64,000 bases of DNA from Selaginella moellendorffii (GCF_000143415.4 NW_003314304.1:1100561-1164560); one strand, 5' to 3'; shown: positions 24,588 to 36,521, numbered from the stretch's first letter. Notes: a model not told the origin generated them from the letters alone. Numbers and translations: made by a program.

Positions 24588-26122
24588 ACGAAGATTTTCG
24601 AGAACGTTGAAGAAATTTGCCAAGCTATCCGAGAGAACCAAAAATTTCCTGGCCAGTACAAGAAGGGAGGTCATAACTTTGATGAGATTAAGAGTGGCAT
24701 GACGCTTTTTGTTGTTCTTGATGATGCCGACTAACTATTTGAGTTTAGGAAAACCTTTAGTCCTAGGGCTGACGTCCATGAAAAAAATTGGCATAGGGTT
24801 AGGGTTAGTTTTGCCCTTTATTGCTCCCTTCAGAATTTTGGCATGATTTACTTTACCAATGGCAATCATATTACGGTCATTCGCACCATGCCACTGCTCT
24901 ACTGGGAGGTAGAAGACTGTGATATGGGCTTGATCGATTCGGTAATGTATGTCAAAAATAATGGCTTCAAAGTCGGCCTGCAATTCACTTCCCCTCACGC
25001 CTCGAGCCACTGCTGCCACATCTACGATTCTGCAACAGGGGTGTGGTCTTCTCTCTCCAGGCTCTCTTTCTCGCCAGCTTATGTCAACATGAAATTTATA
25101 AATCAAGCACTTTGGATCAAGGCTTGATCTCTAGATTGAAGGATATGTGAGTCAGATCAATCCATGATGAACTCTTTCTCTTCTTTGTCCTTCTCTCTCT
25201 ATTATCTTTGCGTTGTTTATGTAGGCTAGATCTTTGAAAACATATAGGATCAATGCAATGGATCAGACACCACTGCAATTGCTAGTGGTAGCATGAGTGC
25301 TAGTGCCTTCACCATTGGAGGTGCAGGCAGTGCCAACTATGCCTGTGCAAGAACTAGTGATAGCTTTATTAGACCTTCTATCATCCTAACCTAGCTTGCA
25401 CCTCCCCATGGCTTGAGGTATTCTACTTATGTTTCAAGCACCATCTCCCACACTAACTTTTTGTTTTTACATGTTTTTCTTTTGATCACAAACGTTGTTG
25501 CCCCTAGTAACTACAATTACTAGAGGCTTAATGCTCTTGTCCTCCAACCTCTCACCACAATGATAATGAAGTTTTTTGCCATTCCAAAACCATAGCTCTT
25601 ACACTACTATAGGTGGTTTCAAGAACTGGCAATAAAAGTGATGGAGTTACATAAGGTAAAGATCAAACTTATATAATAGGGTGGAATTTAAAGTATTGCC
25701 AGTTTTCAATCAGGCACATTACATGAGCTCTTTAATTCAGCTTTTCTAGGTCACTCATCTTTAATGTTACTTAAACCAAATGATATTTAAATCTCTATAT
25801 CCCAACCAATTGAAAAAAAGGGTACACTTATTTGTAGGTTCTTTTCTCTATATTTTAACCCTTATAGACCAACTTTTAAGTCTTTCTCCTTACACATTAT
25901 AATACACCATCCAAGAATTTATTCAATAGCACCATTGAGCATTCCTATTGACAACATGATAATAATTGGGGCATTTGTTCAAAATCAAGGTCCATTTAAG
26001 TAGACATTCATCCCGAGATGATCAAGTTCACATGGCCTTTTTTACCACAAAATATAAGTTAAAATTTAACTTTTGAAAAGTCATTTTTTGAGAAAATAAT
26101 TATATTTATAATTTTATTTAGA
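24588..26122. other. Intergenic region, no gene seen
   Basis: The first 150 bp are likely the 3' UTR of the pump gene. The rest is AT-rich with a 94-codon open frame (24843-25127) that matches nothing I recognise and lacks neighbours or splice structure. No repeat pairs within the window were found here. Confidence 0.45.
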
Positions 26123-26257
26123 GGCGTGTCAAAAACACATGGGCAGTGGTCCAAAATCCATGCTTGTGTGGGCTTTGGTCCTTACAAGCATGGATTTTGG
26201 ACCACGAAAACTGCCGCTAGACGAAGACTACACGAGTGCATGCGTTTTTGACACGCC
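26123..26257. mobile_element. Foldback/MITE-like element with nested inverted arms
   Basis: A 135-bp element bounded by a perfect 14-bp terminal inverted repeat, GGCGTGTCAAAAAC at 26123-26136 and its complement at 26244-26257. A second, perfect 21-bp inverted pair lies inside (26146-26166 and 26185-26205) with an 18-base loop. No clear target duplication. It has the shape of a small non-autonomous foldback transposon. Confidence 0.7.
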
Positions 26258-28411
26258 AAAGTTGTGGGAGGGGTTCCCACCAGCTGGGCATGAGCTTGAC
26301 GCATTCCTGTGAGTAGGGAGTGAGCCCACTGCCCAGCCCTTCTGAGTCTTGAGGTTCTCTGTTAGAATTCCAAGAGCTGCTCTAGCTTTTCGATCACCAA
26401 ATCGAAAATGCGAGGCCTCCTTACCGTGGAGAATGAAATTCAGCTTCTTCTCACCCATGTCCAGCTGCTAGACGAAGCTGCGCCATCACCGCACAAGCAC
26501 ATGGGGCAAGACTTCCTGTTGGATTTGCTGTGTCGACTCATGATGCACCTGTTCCGTGAACCTCTCACTGTTCCAAAAGACTATACCACCGCATGCAACC
26601 TTCGGCAAGAGCACGTGTAGACAATCTATGCTGTCTCCAACCTGTCTCGAGTCAGTGTAGAGCCTCACCACTAGGGGCTGTGAGCTGGATTGGGGCCTCA
26701 CACTTGAGGAATGAGCTGGTGAAGATTGAAGTGTACAAGATGGAAGATGTGGAGGACCCTTATGGACATATAAATATTCACTATATATTTTTAGTGAATA
26801 TTTATAATTTTATTTAGAATTACAATTGGTTGGGTGGTGGTGGTGTGGTGATAGGCAGTGGTGGAAGGTGTAGTGGGTGGTGGGGAGATAGGTAGTGGGC
26901 AGTAAACTGTACTACTAGCTTATATATAGAATTTAAGTAAGCATTTGCAACAATAGTAATTGTTTTCTACAGTCATCTTCCTCTTCAACATGAGGACTCA
27001 TATGAATTGTTTCAGCTACCAGAAGCAAGCACAAGTGAGGATGGAGAAAACTAATCAAAATGATAAACATTTATGTTTTCAAAGCTTTGTATATCCTCTT
27101 CTCAAGTTTTTCTATTAGGAGCTTCATCTAGCACTAGTGCAACTGGTAGTGACCATTTTTAAAGTAAAGAAGATGAACCATGCACACAAAACCTAAATAA
27201 CGATCCTTTTGATCTTCTAGGCAAAGAGCTTCCCTTGGAGCAGAGGAGGAAGTTTCATTCCTGAACAACAATTAGATGAGTAACAAGGAAGATGTTGAAG
27301 TAGAGGCTGAGTATGTAGCTTTTTATAACTCTGCTGGAATTTCCATCCCCACTGCAATTTCCACCAAAACATGCCTTACCACTATATCTTATTTTGCAAT
27401 ATGGCTTATAGTAATTTTAGACTAAAGGAGCTAGAGGATGTTCTACCAACCCCCTTCGACAAGAACCCACTACAGCATGAGGTTCTACTTATGGACTTAC
27501 TAGATGAAGTTGTGACTTGAGAGTGAATCCCAATGTTCCCTCTCTAATGTGGTTGATGCTCTATATATCAAATTATCATAATGTGAAAGCTACGCATAGT
27601 TTATTCAATGTTTCTGGCAATGGTCCAGCCATACCACCATGCCCATAGAAAATTGAAATCGTCAAAACTACTAGTAAGATTTGAATTCTTCACTTTTGTG
27701 CTCTCTATATTATTTGTTAAACAATCTTTCCCAAGAATGAACTCACTTGTTTTCAATATATATACTAAAGCTATCTATAAACTCCAATATCAAAATTTGT
27801 ATACCTGTGTGCAATTGCTAGAGCTCTTATGTGGGAGATGGCCAACGGGGGGGGGGGGGGGGGGGGGGTTGCTCCAACCTGGGGGGTACAATGCCTATTC
27901 ATTATTAGTGATGGCATAGTCTTTTCTAAGACGTGGTTTTCACAATCAACAAAATTTAAGATTATAGTATGCTAAACAATGAAAGCACATGATAATTCCA
28001 TATAATTTTCAATATGGTTTTCAAAGCAACTTAGTTTTGCCAGAATTTGATTGCCTTGTAAACTTGGATGTAACAGTTCTGGGATCCAGAACATGGCTCA
28101 GGAATACTCAATACCAAGCCAAAATAGAAAGGTGAGAAGAATTATCCTTACTTGTCATGTGTTGGATAAAAGGTTGTTTTTTCTAGCAAATCTACTTTCT
28201 AGAGACATAGGCAAATGCTTATACAAAATGTACAAGCCAAATAATGACAAGTTGGATTTAGGGGGAGATGTAGAACTATATAATCCTAAAGATGGTCTTG
28301 AATATGGTTTGTGAGAAAATATTGTATTTGTAGTTGGTGATGCTGGAGGTGGTGATGGAATAAAGGAAAAATAAAATTGTCTTGATGATGATAGAAATCC
28401 AAAAGATGGCT
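26258..28411. other. Intergenic region, no gene seen
   Basis: Contains a GGT-rich low-complexity stretch (26826-26905) and a run of 22 consecutive G at 27847-27868. Open frames are short and unsupported. Similarity to the P450 genes starts abruptly near 28412. Confidence 0.45.
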
Positions 28412-29701
28412 TGGATGATCCCAGCAATTGTGATTTCTAGTCCAGATCTAGCAAAACAAGTGTTCAAGGCTGAAGACTCAACTTTCAGCTTCAGGCCATA
28501 TTTGCTGGTTGGAGAGCACAGTGGCTACAATTTCAAGGGAATAGCTTTGGCTAGTGGTAATCACTGGAAGAGCATGAGAGGGATCTGCACCACCGAGCTC
28601 TTCACAGTCAAATGCATCGACTCTTTCTTTTGGGTTAGAATGGAGGAGCTTTCTTACTTCGTATCATCACTCGCCCAAGCTTGCAAAGACCAAAGTATTG
28701 TAGATGCGAGAGAGCACCTCACGGGCCTCACATTAAAAGTACAAACTCGGATCCTCATGAGCAAGAGGTTTCCCGGAGAGAACTTGAGTGGCGACGAGCT
28801 AGCAGAGGCCAGAGTATTCAAGGACTATGACAACACCAAGTTCCTCTTGTGCTTTCCTCATGATATCTGGATTTTTATAGCAAAGCCCACTCCACTGTGC
28901 ATGCGCTTGTCTCTATTCCTGCTGCCAGAATTTCCTATGACAAAGCATTCCAGAGTATAAATTATCATGTTAGAATCATTCTCCGCTCCACTAGGGTGGC
29001 TTTGACAACCTCTTGGTCATCTCGTCTGTGCTCAAGCAAAGTATCCATGAAATCCGTTGTGGGGTGGGATTTGTTGGCTTTGTGTTCGTTGATGATCTTC
29101 TGGAGGAATTCGTCCTGCTTGGCAGCAACTCTTTTGGCCTGTGGTATGTTCCAGTTGAGCCAAGATGGTATAAACTCACTTATATGGAACTGGAAAGCAA
29201 ACTTGACTGACTCATCAATCAAGGCGGAGATGGCATGGTTTTGGAGTCTGATTTCCCATAGCTGACATATCTTGAGGCCATCGTCAAGGAAACTTTCAGG
29301 ATTCACCCTTCAATGCCATTGCTGGTGCCGAGGATGTCAATGCAAGCTTGTGTCTTGGGTCAATCATTTGAAGTTCGACGTTACCACCATTGTCAACTTT
29401 TACTCTATTGGCAGAGATCCAAAAGTTTGGGAGAATCCTACAAAGGTTTGGCCCCAGAGGTTTCCGGTTGGCAATCGACGTGAAAGGCCACGACTTTGAG
29501 CTGATTCCGTTTGGAGCTGGGAGAAGAATGTCACTCGGCAAAACTGTTTATCTCACTCTTGGAAACATGCTCCATGGCTATGACTGGCGTCGTCTTCCTG
29601 GGAAACGCTATGGTTTTGATGAGACTTTTGGAGCAGTAAGTTGGCCAAAGTTATCATTGCAAGTTCGTGTAACTCCAAGGCAAGCAAAGATTGCAAAATA
29701 A
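28412..29701 (+). pseudogene. P450 pseudogene with an internal inversion
   Basis: It matches the intact P450 at 46754-48287 but starts inside exon 1 (at PAIVISSPDLAKQ), so the membrane anchor is missing. Plus-strand similarity runs to about 28824. The piece 28825-29222 then reads correctly only on the minus strand (end of exon 1, the short intron and the start of exon 2 with the oxygen-binding helix), and plus-strand similarity resumes at 29223. Later there is a frameshift after the QSF block, and the heme loop has lost several residues including the Cys ligand (FGAGRRMSLGK). It cannot encode an active enzyme. Its 3' flank to about 29836 matches the flank of the 46754 gene. Confidence 0.9.
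28825..29222 (-). other. Inverted segment inside the P450 pseudogene
   Basis: About 398 bp of P450 sequence in reverse orientation. Minus-strand reading gives ALIDESVKFAFQFHISEF onward through the exon 1 end, the intron, and an exon 2 start containing SACTVEWALL. The outer junctions fall cleanly between bases that are adjacent in intact paralogues, with only a few bases lost. Confidence 0.9.
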
Positions 29702-29835
29702 ATATTGTATAATTCTCGAACTAAGAGAAGCTCCACATGGACCTCTGAATTTAATACTTGGAAGTCAACTATTTCAAACTAGTGATTTTAATCCTGATGT
29801 CTTGTTCCACTAGAGGATCAAATGGAAGAATTGAT

Positions 29836-29983
29836 GGGGCGGGAGCGATGGCGCGGTGTTCGATTCGGCAGCAGGGATGTGGGAGGAGAAAGCAAAGCTG
29901 GAAGAAAGATTCTCGAGCTCTGATCCCTCTTCGCGTGGTTTTGTCCGGCAGTGATCTTACAAAAACTCTATCGTTGACTTGAG
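29836..29983 (+). pseudogene. 3' fragment of the PPR gene carried in the duplication
   Basis: This segment matches the last roughly 160 bp of the intact PPR gene (44795-44957) with small deletions, for example a missing stretch near 29864. It stands 68 bp upstream of the P450 start at 30051, exactly as the intact PPR stop stands 79 bp upstream of the P450 start at 45037. It therefore marks the left edge of a segmental duplication. Confidence 0.85.
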
Positions 29984-30050
29984 AGCTTCAAGAACTATAG
30001 CTTCATGTGCTTTATAACTTGATGGTCTCAAGCGAGAGAACAAGGGATTC

Positions 30051-31556
30051 ATGGAGTTTCCAGTCTACTTTCTTGTAGCTTTGGTGGTGTGTTTTTTGGG
30101 AAGATCTTTGCTGCAAAGTAGAAAGAGGTTGCCTCCATCTCCGTGGGGACTGCCTTTGATTGGTCACGTCCATCATCTGTCTAGGCTGCCTCACCAATCC
30201 TTCCAAAACTTATCCAGAAAGCTTGGAGGGATTATGTATCTAAGACTTGGGATGACTCCAGCCATTGTGATTTCCAGTCCAGATCTAGCGAAAGAGGCAC
30301 TGAGAAGCAATGATTCTAGCTTTGGCTTCAGACCATACCTGTTGGTTGGGGAATATCTCACTTACAACTTTAAGGGGATTGGTTTGTCTAACGGTGATCA
30401 CTGGAAGAACATGAGGAAGATCTGTATCACCGAGCTCTTCTCAGTCAAGCGCCTGGAATCCTTCCGAGGGCTGAGGCTTGCGGAGGTCTCTCACTTGGTC
30501 TCACGGCTTGCTCAAGCATCCAAGAGCCAGAGCGTCGTCAATGTGAGAGAACTTGTCACTGATTTCAATTTCAACATAGTGAGCCAGATGCTCATGAGCA
30601 AGAGATTCTTTGGGAACAAGAACTTGGGCGGGGAGGAAATAGAAGAGGCTAGACAGCTCAGAGAAGTCCTGGAGGTTCCACATAAGTGAGTTCGTCCCGG
30701 CTTGGCTGAGATGGATTGATTGGAACATCCCACATGCGAGAAAAATTGTGGCCAAGCAAGAGAAGTTCTTCAAAAAAATAATCCAAGAGCACAAATCTAG
30801 CCAGAAGTCCCGCCCTGTGATGGATTTTATGGATATCTTGCTACAACACCAAGAAGACGAGGAGGTCGCCAAAGCCACCTTGATGGTAAGTGAATGATCT
30901 CCTGGATTTCACAAAGTTTGTAGTAACAGTGACTGTCTTCCTCATTTTCACAGGAACTCCTTGCAGCAGGAACAGACACCAGTGCTTGTACGACAGAGTG
31001 GGCGCTGCTGGAACTTCTCAACAATCCAGAGATAATGAGGAAAGCACAGGAGGAACTCGATACTGTTGTGGGCCGAGATCGCATGGTTACAGAGTCTGAT
31101 CTCCACAAGCTTCTATACCTTGAAGACATTGTCAAGGAAACTTTCAGGTTGCACCCTCCAGCCCCGTTGCTGATGCCCAGGATGTCAACTCAGGCTTGTG
31201 TTCTGGGCGAGTCTTTCGACATTCCCAAAGGTGCCACCACCATTATCAACTTTTATGCCATTGGTAGAGACCCAAGAGTTTGGGATAAGCCTGAAAAGTT
31301 CTGGCCGGAGAGGTTTCAAGGATCAACAATCGATGTTAAGGGCCAGGACTTTGAGCTGATTCCATTCGGATGCGGGAGAAGAATCTGTCCAGGGATGTTG
31401 CTGGGACTCAAGAGTGTGTACCTCACGCTCGCCAACTTGATTCATGGTTTCAACTGGGAGCCTGTCGTTCGTGGAGGAAGCTACAATATGGATGAAGCTT
31501 TTATGTCTGTCATATGGCCAAAGCTACCATTGCAAGCCAAAGTTACTTCTCTGTAA
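30051..31556 (+). pseudogene. P450 (CYP71 clan) copy disabled by a 23-bp deletion
   Basis: Nearly identical to the intact gene at 45037-46562: exon 1 30051-30885, intron 30886-30953, exon 2 30954-31556. The N-terminal anchor, the PPSPWGLP hinge, AAGTDTS, ETFR, PERF and heme loop FGCGRRICPGM are all present. Relative to the paralogue, 23 bp are missing after base 30674, shifting the frame and giving a stop at about codon 213, before the I-helix. Nothing else is clearly broken, so this is a recent loss. Read-through or alternative splicing could not restore the frame simply. An assembly error is the main alternative. Confidence 0.85.
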
Positions 31557-32435
31557 CCATTGTATTCTGTTTTATTAGAAGCATCTTAATTTGCTCTTAA
31601 ATTATAATATTACGTTATTCACGAGGTTGACCTTCAAACAATACAGCAGATACTCGTTTGTCATCTTGTTCAAAAGCATCACTAGACGAACCTTGCAATG
31701 AAACAATTATTTATAGACCATGATTCATAGACTCGATGGAGTTCCTTCTCTTCTTCTTTGGCTTTCTACTATTGCTCATCTCTTCAAGAATGTGTTGCTG
31801 TCAAGCAAGAGGCTGCCCCCATCTCCATGGGGCTTGCCACTCATTGGTCACCTCCATCTCATTGGAAGAATGCCTCACCATTCAGTGCAAAAGGTCTCCA
31901 GGAAGTTTGGAGAGACTATCTATCTCAAATTGGGGATGATCCCTGCAATTGTGATTTCCAGTCCAGCTCTAGCAAAGCAAATGTTCAAGACTGAAGACTA
32001 AACTTTAGTTTCAGGCCATATTTGCTGGTTGGAGAGCACAGTGGCTACAATTTCAAGGGAATAGCTTTGGCTAGTGGTGATCACTGGAAGAACATGAGAA
32101 GGATCTGCAACACTGAGCTCTTCACAGTGAAACGCATTGACAAGGCCACCCACGCCCTCGGTATCTGATCCCCGAACCTGCTCATGACACGATCATGATG
32201 CCCGTCGCCCGTGTCTCAACCTCCCTCATAGTTGCAGCTAGACATGCAAACGTTCCAACATGTCGACATTTAAACGCCATTTAAAACGTTTTTTTCAGGA
32301 CAATCCAATGTTTACATGTTAAAGCCTAAAATGATTAAAAAAACACTAATATTTACTAAAGACACTTTAATCTGATATTAAGTTTATAAAACCTAACCGA
32401 ATGACATACTAAAACAAATGAAAGAATAAGCCATT

Positions 32436-34800
32436 TTAGTCGTCTTTCGATTCTGAATCATCTTCCATTCCTTCATCAATGCTAAACTCTTCAGTAGCCT
32501 GATTTAGTTCCTCAAAAGATTCTTGCAGATCCAAAATCCTCTTCCAATGAGGCTCCAACTCCAGCTTGTCTATATCAATCTCCAGCATCCTCAAACCTTC
32601 ACTCTCCAGCTTCTAAGCAACCCGCAAGTTTGTGTGAATGTAAACCAGCTTCTATGCTTTATTTTGTTAAAGTGGAACTTTTCATTATCCCACTTATGGT
32701 GTGTGGCCACATGCCATTTTTATAACAATAATAAAAAATTGAAGTTTTAGCTTTATAATTTATAAATTAAAAACTTTTCATATGATTTTGTGTTATAATA
32801 TTGTAAAATATAAAAAATAAATTAAAAAACTGATAGAAATATTAATAAATATTAATTAAGTACTAGGAAATGGCATGTGGACACATGCTAATTAATGTCC
32901 CACTTTACTGAATAAGTTCCACTTTAACGAAATAAAGTATTTCTCAGCATTTTTGGGAAGCAAGCGGGACCTGCACTTTTTTTGTATCAAGCTCCATGAG
33001 CTCCAATTCCTCTCACATGGAGAAGTGCAAACAACCTGGCTTAAAATCCAGAGAGCCATGAGACGTAGATCAGGCATCTCTAAACCAAAAGAACTCCACC
33101 AGGTTACTGGAAACTTTCTGGTCTCCCAATCCTTGGCAACAGGTAACCTCATTTGCCATCCAAGCTATTGCCAAAACCTCTCAAACTGTGCCTGCAATCT
33201 TAGCTGCAAGTCCAGATCACCTCCGCTATAAACATGCATGTACTCCAGCCAGTTCCCGCGTGCCTCATTGTCTAGCTTGTCATTCTTCGGGTTATCCCCC
33301 AGAAACAGAGGATGAAGAGCAAAAGCAGCTCCATGAATGATGTTGTGCATTTGATACCACCTTGCCTTCTTCAGACTGTGTGATTCAAGTAGGAAATCCT
33401 TGATTTGTCCCACTTCCTCATGTGCATAAATTCCATTTCGAGCTCCCTCATCCATCTTCTCGATCAGCCAATCAACAGCTTCAAAGATGAGGCCTGAAGT
33501 TGCCCCCTCCCGATCAGTGAGCCGAAGAACTTGAAGTAAAGGTCCGAGCAAAATTAATAAATTCTCGCACCGCTCCCAGAACGAGTCATCGAGAACACGA
33601 GATTGCAGCTTCAGACCCTCCGGCTTCTTAGACTAGTCAAGTCGCTCCCATTCTTGGCTCACCACCATTCTTCAAAGCCCAGAGAGATTCGTGGTCTCCA
33701 GAAGCTGAGACATCACAAGAAAAATATAAGCAAACCTCGTGGTCACAGGCTTTATTAGGTCCCATTTGCAGAAAGTTCTATAAAGAGCTAGAACCTATGG
33801 CTTTGAGGTGATGAAGGTAACTGTCTTTGCACAGCCATCGATGAAAGGCTGCACCCAAGACAAGGCTCCAATATCTTTGAACAGCAAGTCCATAATGTGG
33901 CAAACGCAGCGAACATGTACAATCTATGGAAACTCCTGCTGCAAAAGCTCCCCCATGATCACGCAATTGCTTGCATTGTCCGTCACCACCTGCACAACGT
34001 TTTCCGTGCCAACCTCGGCAATCACTTGTTTCAGCTGCTCAAACAACCATGCTCCGGTTTTCTTCACATTCTTGCTGTCCACAGCCTTCAGGAAAATTGA
34101 GCCTCTTACAGAACTGACCATGAAGTTGATAAGAGACCGCTTCTTGATATCAGACCAGCCATCCGTGACAATGGTACAACCATATGTCCTCCAACTTAGC
34201 CGCACATCTTCAAGCCGCTTCTGAACGTTGTTGTAGATTCACTGTAGCTCAGTTGTCCGCAACTTCTCATATCCCATGAGGTTGTCAATCGCTGGACACC
34301 CCACTTTTGCGGCAACTTTTAGCACTTTCTTTAAGTTGTCTCTTTGGATTGTGTTCAAGGAGATGTTCTCGGCAAAGAAGAACTCTGCAACAGCATCATC
34401 CAGTGCCTTAGCTGAAGCAGTATCAAAAAATGTCACCAAATTTCCATTTGAGGATCTGTGTTTCGCTGCTCTGCTTGTCCCAGCACTGGACCAGTTCTCC
34501 GTGCTTGCCACCATAGATTCTGCTGGCCCCCTTGAACCCTGTACAGCTTGCTGCAGCAGATGCCCATCATCGGCATCTGCTGGGTCTGCTAGCTCGAAAT
34601 CGAAAAAACAGCTGCGAGCTTTTTTAAGAACCTCATAAGGGATCTCCCTCATTGCCTTGCACGTTTTCACACCTCTTGCCCGAACTCCAGTGAGATGTGC
34701 TCACACTCGGTCCACTCCCCCAGTGTGAATCTCATGACAATACTTACATGTCCAATGCCACTCTGCGTGTATCACATGCTTCCAGCTCCAGCATTCACAT
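32436..34800 (-). pseudogene. hAT-family transposase relic
   Basis: Minus-strand pieces give the family order: a BED-type zinc finger near 34800-34690 (WTCKYCHEIHTGG, then a stop), a linker (34670-34239), a DUF659-like block (34205-33924) with TDGWSD and VVTDNASN, a middle region (33551-33165), and the C-terminal dimerisation motif PDLRLMALWILSQVV...CERNWSSWS (about 33080-32960). After the MITE it continues as KLVYIHTNLRV to a stop at 32436-32438. Several stops and frame changes show it is dead. Short similar direct repeats at 32245-32290 and 34908-34947 may mark its ends. Confidence 0.8.
32654..32940. mobile_element. MITE copy 1 (in the hAT transposase)
   Basis: 287 bp with 27-bp terminal inverted repeats (two base differences between its ends) and further subterminal inverted similarity. 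It is flanked by TTCT on both sides (32650-32653 and 32941-32944). Removing the element and one TTCT restores the hAT reading frame across the site (AEK then LVY), which fixes the boundaries and the 4-bp target duplication. Nearly identical to 39939-40225. No coding capacity. Confidence 0.9.
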
Positions 34801-34974
34801 AACACAGGCCAAAAGGGTGGCCTCCTTCAATTCCTATCATGACCACAAGAACCCTGAAGAAACCCTAAAGAAACCCTAAAGAAACCTTTGTCTCTTTTCG
34901 CAAATAGTGCAAACGCATTAGGAGTTTAGACTGGCATTTAAAACGTTACGTTTATTAAGTTTCACACGTTTTCC

Positions 34975-35368
34975 GGCAACTATCTCCCTATCCGGAGGGG
35001 AGGACTGCCTGCTCCGCGGGTGCGGCTCCTTCCGGCACCGGCGACCCACCGCTCTCTCCCCGCCGCTCCTTTTCCACTCGAGGCGGGTGCACCAGCGACT
35101 GGGCATGGACGGAGATCGGCCCACTCCCGGCCGGCTCAGAGAGGAGGGCTCCGAGCCCCAAAGGTCGGAGCGGAGTGCGCCGCCCCGGAATCCCGGTGAT
35201 GTGTGCGGTGGGGAAGGAGGGGCGGGGCAGACGAAGACACACCCCGGGCGGGACGGGAGGATACTAGGCCGCCCATCCATGCCGTTGTCCGGGCTCCTTC
35301 GCGGGGAGATCGCACCACCGGCAAAGATGCTCCAATTGGTGGGATCAGGGAAGCGCCTGACCCACGGG
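34975..35368. other. GC-rich block of unknown origin
   Basis: Strongly GC- and CpG-rich compared with everything around it. It ends at the Ty3 insertion site and continues at 40560-40625 beyond that element. GGGGAGGACTGCCT occurs both at 34997 and at 40588. I do not recognise it as rRNA, and the open frames in it have no known domain. Confidence 0.5.
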
Positions 35369-35601
35369 TGTTAGGTGCCAGCTTTGACTACATAGTCAAC
35401 ATCGGTCAAAGGGAGGCTCAAGGGTATATTAAGGCATGTTAGGGTAAGGGACTTAACCTACCCTAGGGCTCACAGTGGAGTGGTGGCGCAGTGGAGCTTT
35501 TGAGGTAGCTCGGGGGTGGTTGGGTGGTGAGGAACCTCAAGAAGTGGCATAGCATAGTCTAGGGCAACTAGATCTCTGTCTTTTTGCGCTGGTTCATAAC
35601 A
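35369..35601 (+). repeat. 5' LTR of Ty3/gypsy element
   Basis: 233 bp, TG...CA ends, matching 40335-40559. It is preceded by ACGGG (35364-35368), the same 5 bp that follow the 3' LTR. By eye about 17 substitutions plus one 8-bp gap separate the LTRs, nearly all transitions. Confidence 0.95.
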
Positions 35602-35614
35602 TTGGTATCAGAGG
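35602..35614 (+). other. Primer-binding site (initiator tRNA-Met)
   Basis: TTGGTATCAGAGG immediately follows the 5' LTR and matches the standard tRNA-iMet site. Confidence 0.9.
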
Positions 35615-35627
35615 GAGGTTGGTTGTG

Positions 35628-36521
35628 ATGGCGGACCAAGCTGAACGCTGGAATCCTATTGTCGATGGTGGTGCCAACGATGGTGCCGACGAAGTTGTGG
35701 AGATTTGGACCATTCAAGATATGGTTCATGAGCTGCAAACCCTTAATCGAAATCAGCAAGAGATGCAAGACGAGATGCATGGCATGATGGATACCATGCG
35801 TGGGCGTGTTGAGGCACTCGAGGCTGGATGGGGTAGTGCTCCAAGTAAGCCTTCTTTGGTAGATCGACTCAAGATTCCAACTTTTTCCGGTGATGGTGGT
35901 GTGGACGAGTGTCTCGCTTGGCTAGCCAATGTGAAGTTCTTGGCTGCTAGGGGAACTCCAGATGTAGAGGCTTTAGTGGCTATTCCGATGATTTTGCGTG
36001 ATGCGGGTCTTCAATGGTGGAATTGGCTTGAGGAGTCCCGTGTTGCGAATAAGAAACCACCAGTGTCTACCATGGATGAGTTTGAGGCTGCTTTCCATTT
36101 ACGTTTTGCCCCTCATTACGACGTGGAGAATGCTCGTACAGAACTTCACCATTTCCAGCAAGGGAAAATGACACTCGGGGATTATATTGAGAAGCTTACT
36201 CACTTGATTAGTCGTGTTCCAACGAAGGATCCAGATCAAAACAAATCCTACTTCATTGATGGCTTACATAGTGAGAGCATGCGGCAACACTTGCGTCATT
36301 CTCAGCCTACAAAGAGTTTGGAGGAGCTCTTTGATGCAGCTCGTCGACTTGACAATGACAAGCACAAGTCTCACAAGCATTCGCGGAGTCCTTCTGTCGA
36401 GAATCGTCGTGATGATCGCCGTGGACACAAGGATGGGAACAAACATCACAAGTTGAAGTCGGTGGTGACTACTTCAGATGCAAAGATTCAAAAAGCAGAA
36501 GTTCTTTGTGAAGAATTATAG
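35628..36521 (+). pseudogene. Gag frame of the Ty3/gypsy element
   Basis: From the ATG at 35628 the frame reads a Gag-type protein: an N-terminal coiled-coil-like segment, then VDECLAWLANVKFLAAR and FHLRFAPHYDVENARTEL, the capsid motif of plant Ty3 elements, then a basic tail. It ends at 36521, just before the zinc knuckle, which is in another frame. A single extra A in the run at 36488-36492 would explain the switch. A programmed frameshift is possible but less likely given the other lesions. Confidence 0.8.

Noticed and set aside
24843-25127. 94-codon frame after the H+-ATPase
   Set aside because: No similarity to a known family, intergenic composition, no splice continuation.
34858-34890. 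Repeated AAACCCTAAAG, telomere-like
   Set aside because: Only two to three copies with an 11-base period, not TTTAGGG arrays; more likely telo-box-like promoter elements upstream of the hAT transposase.
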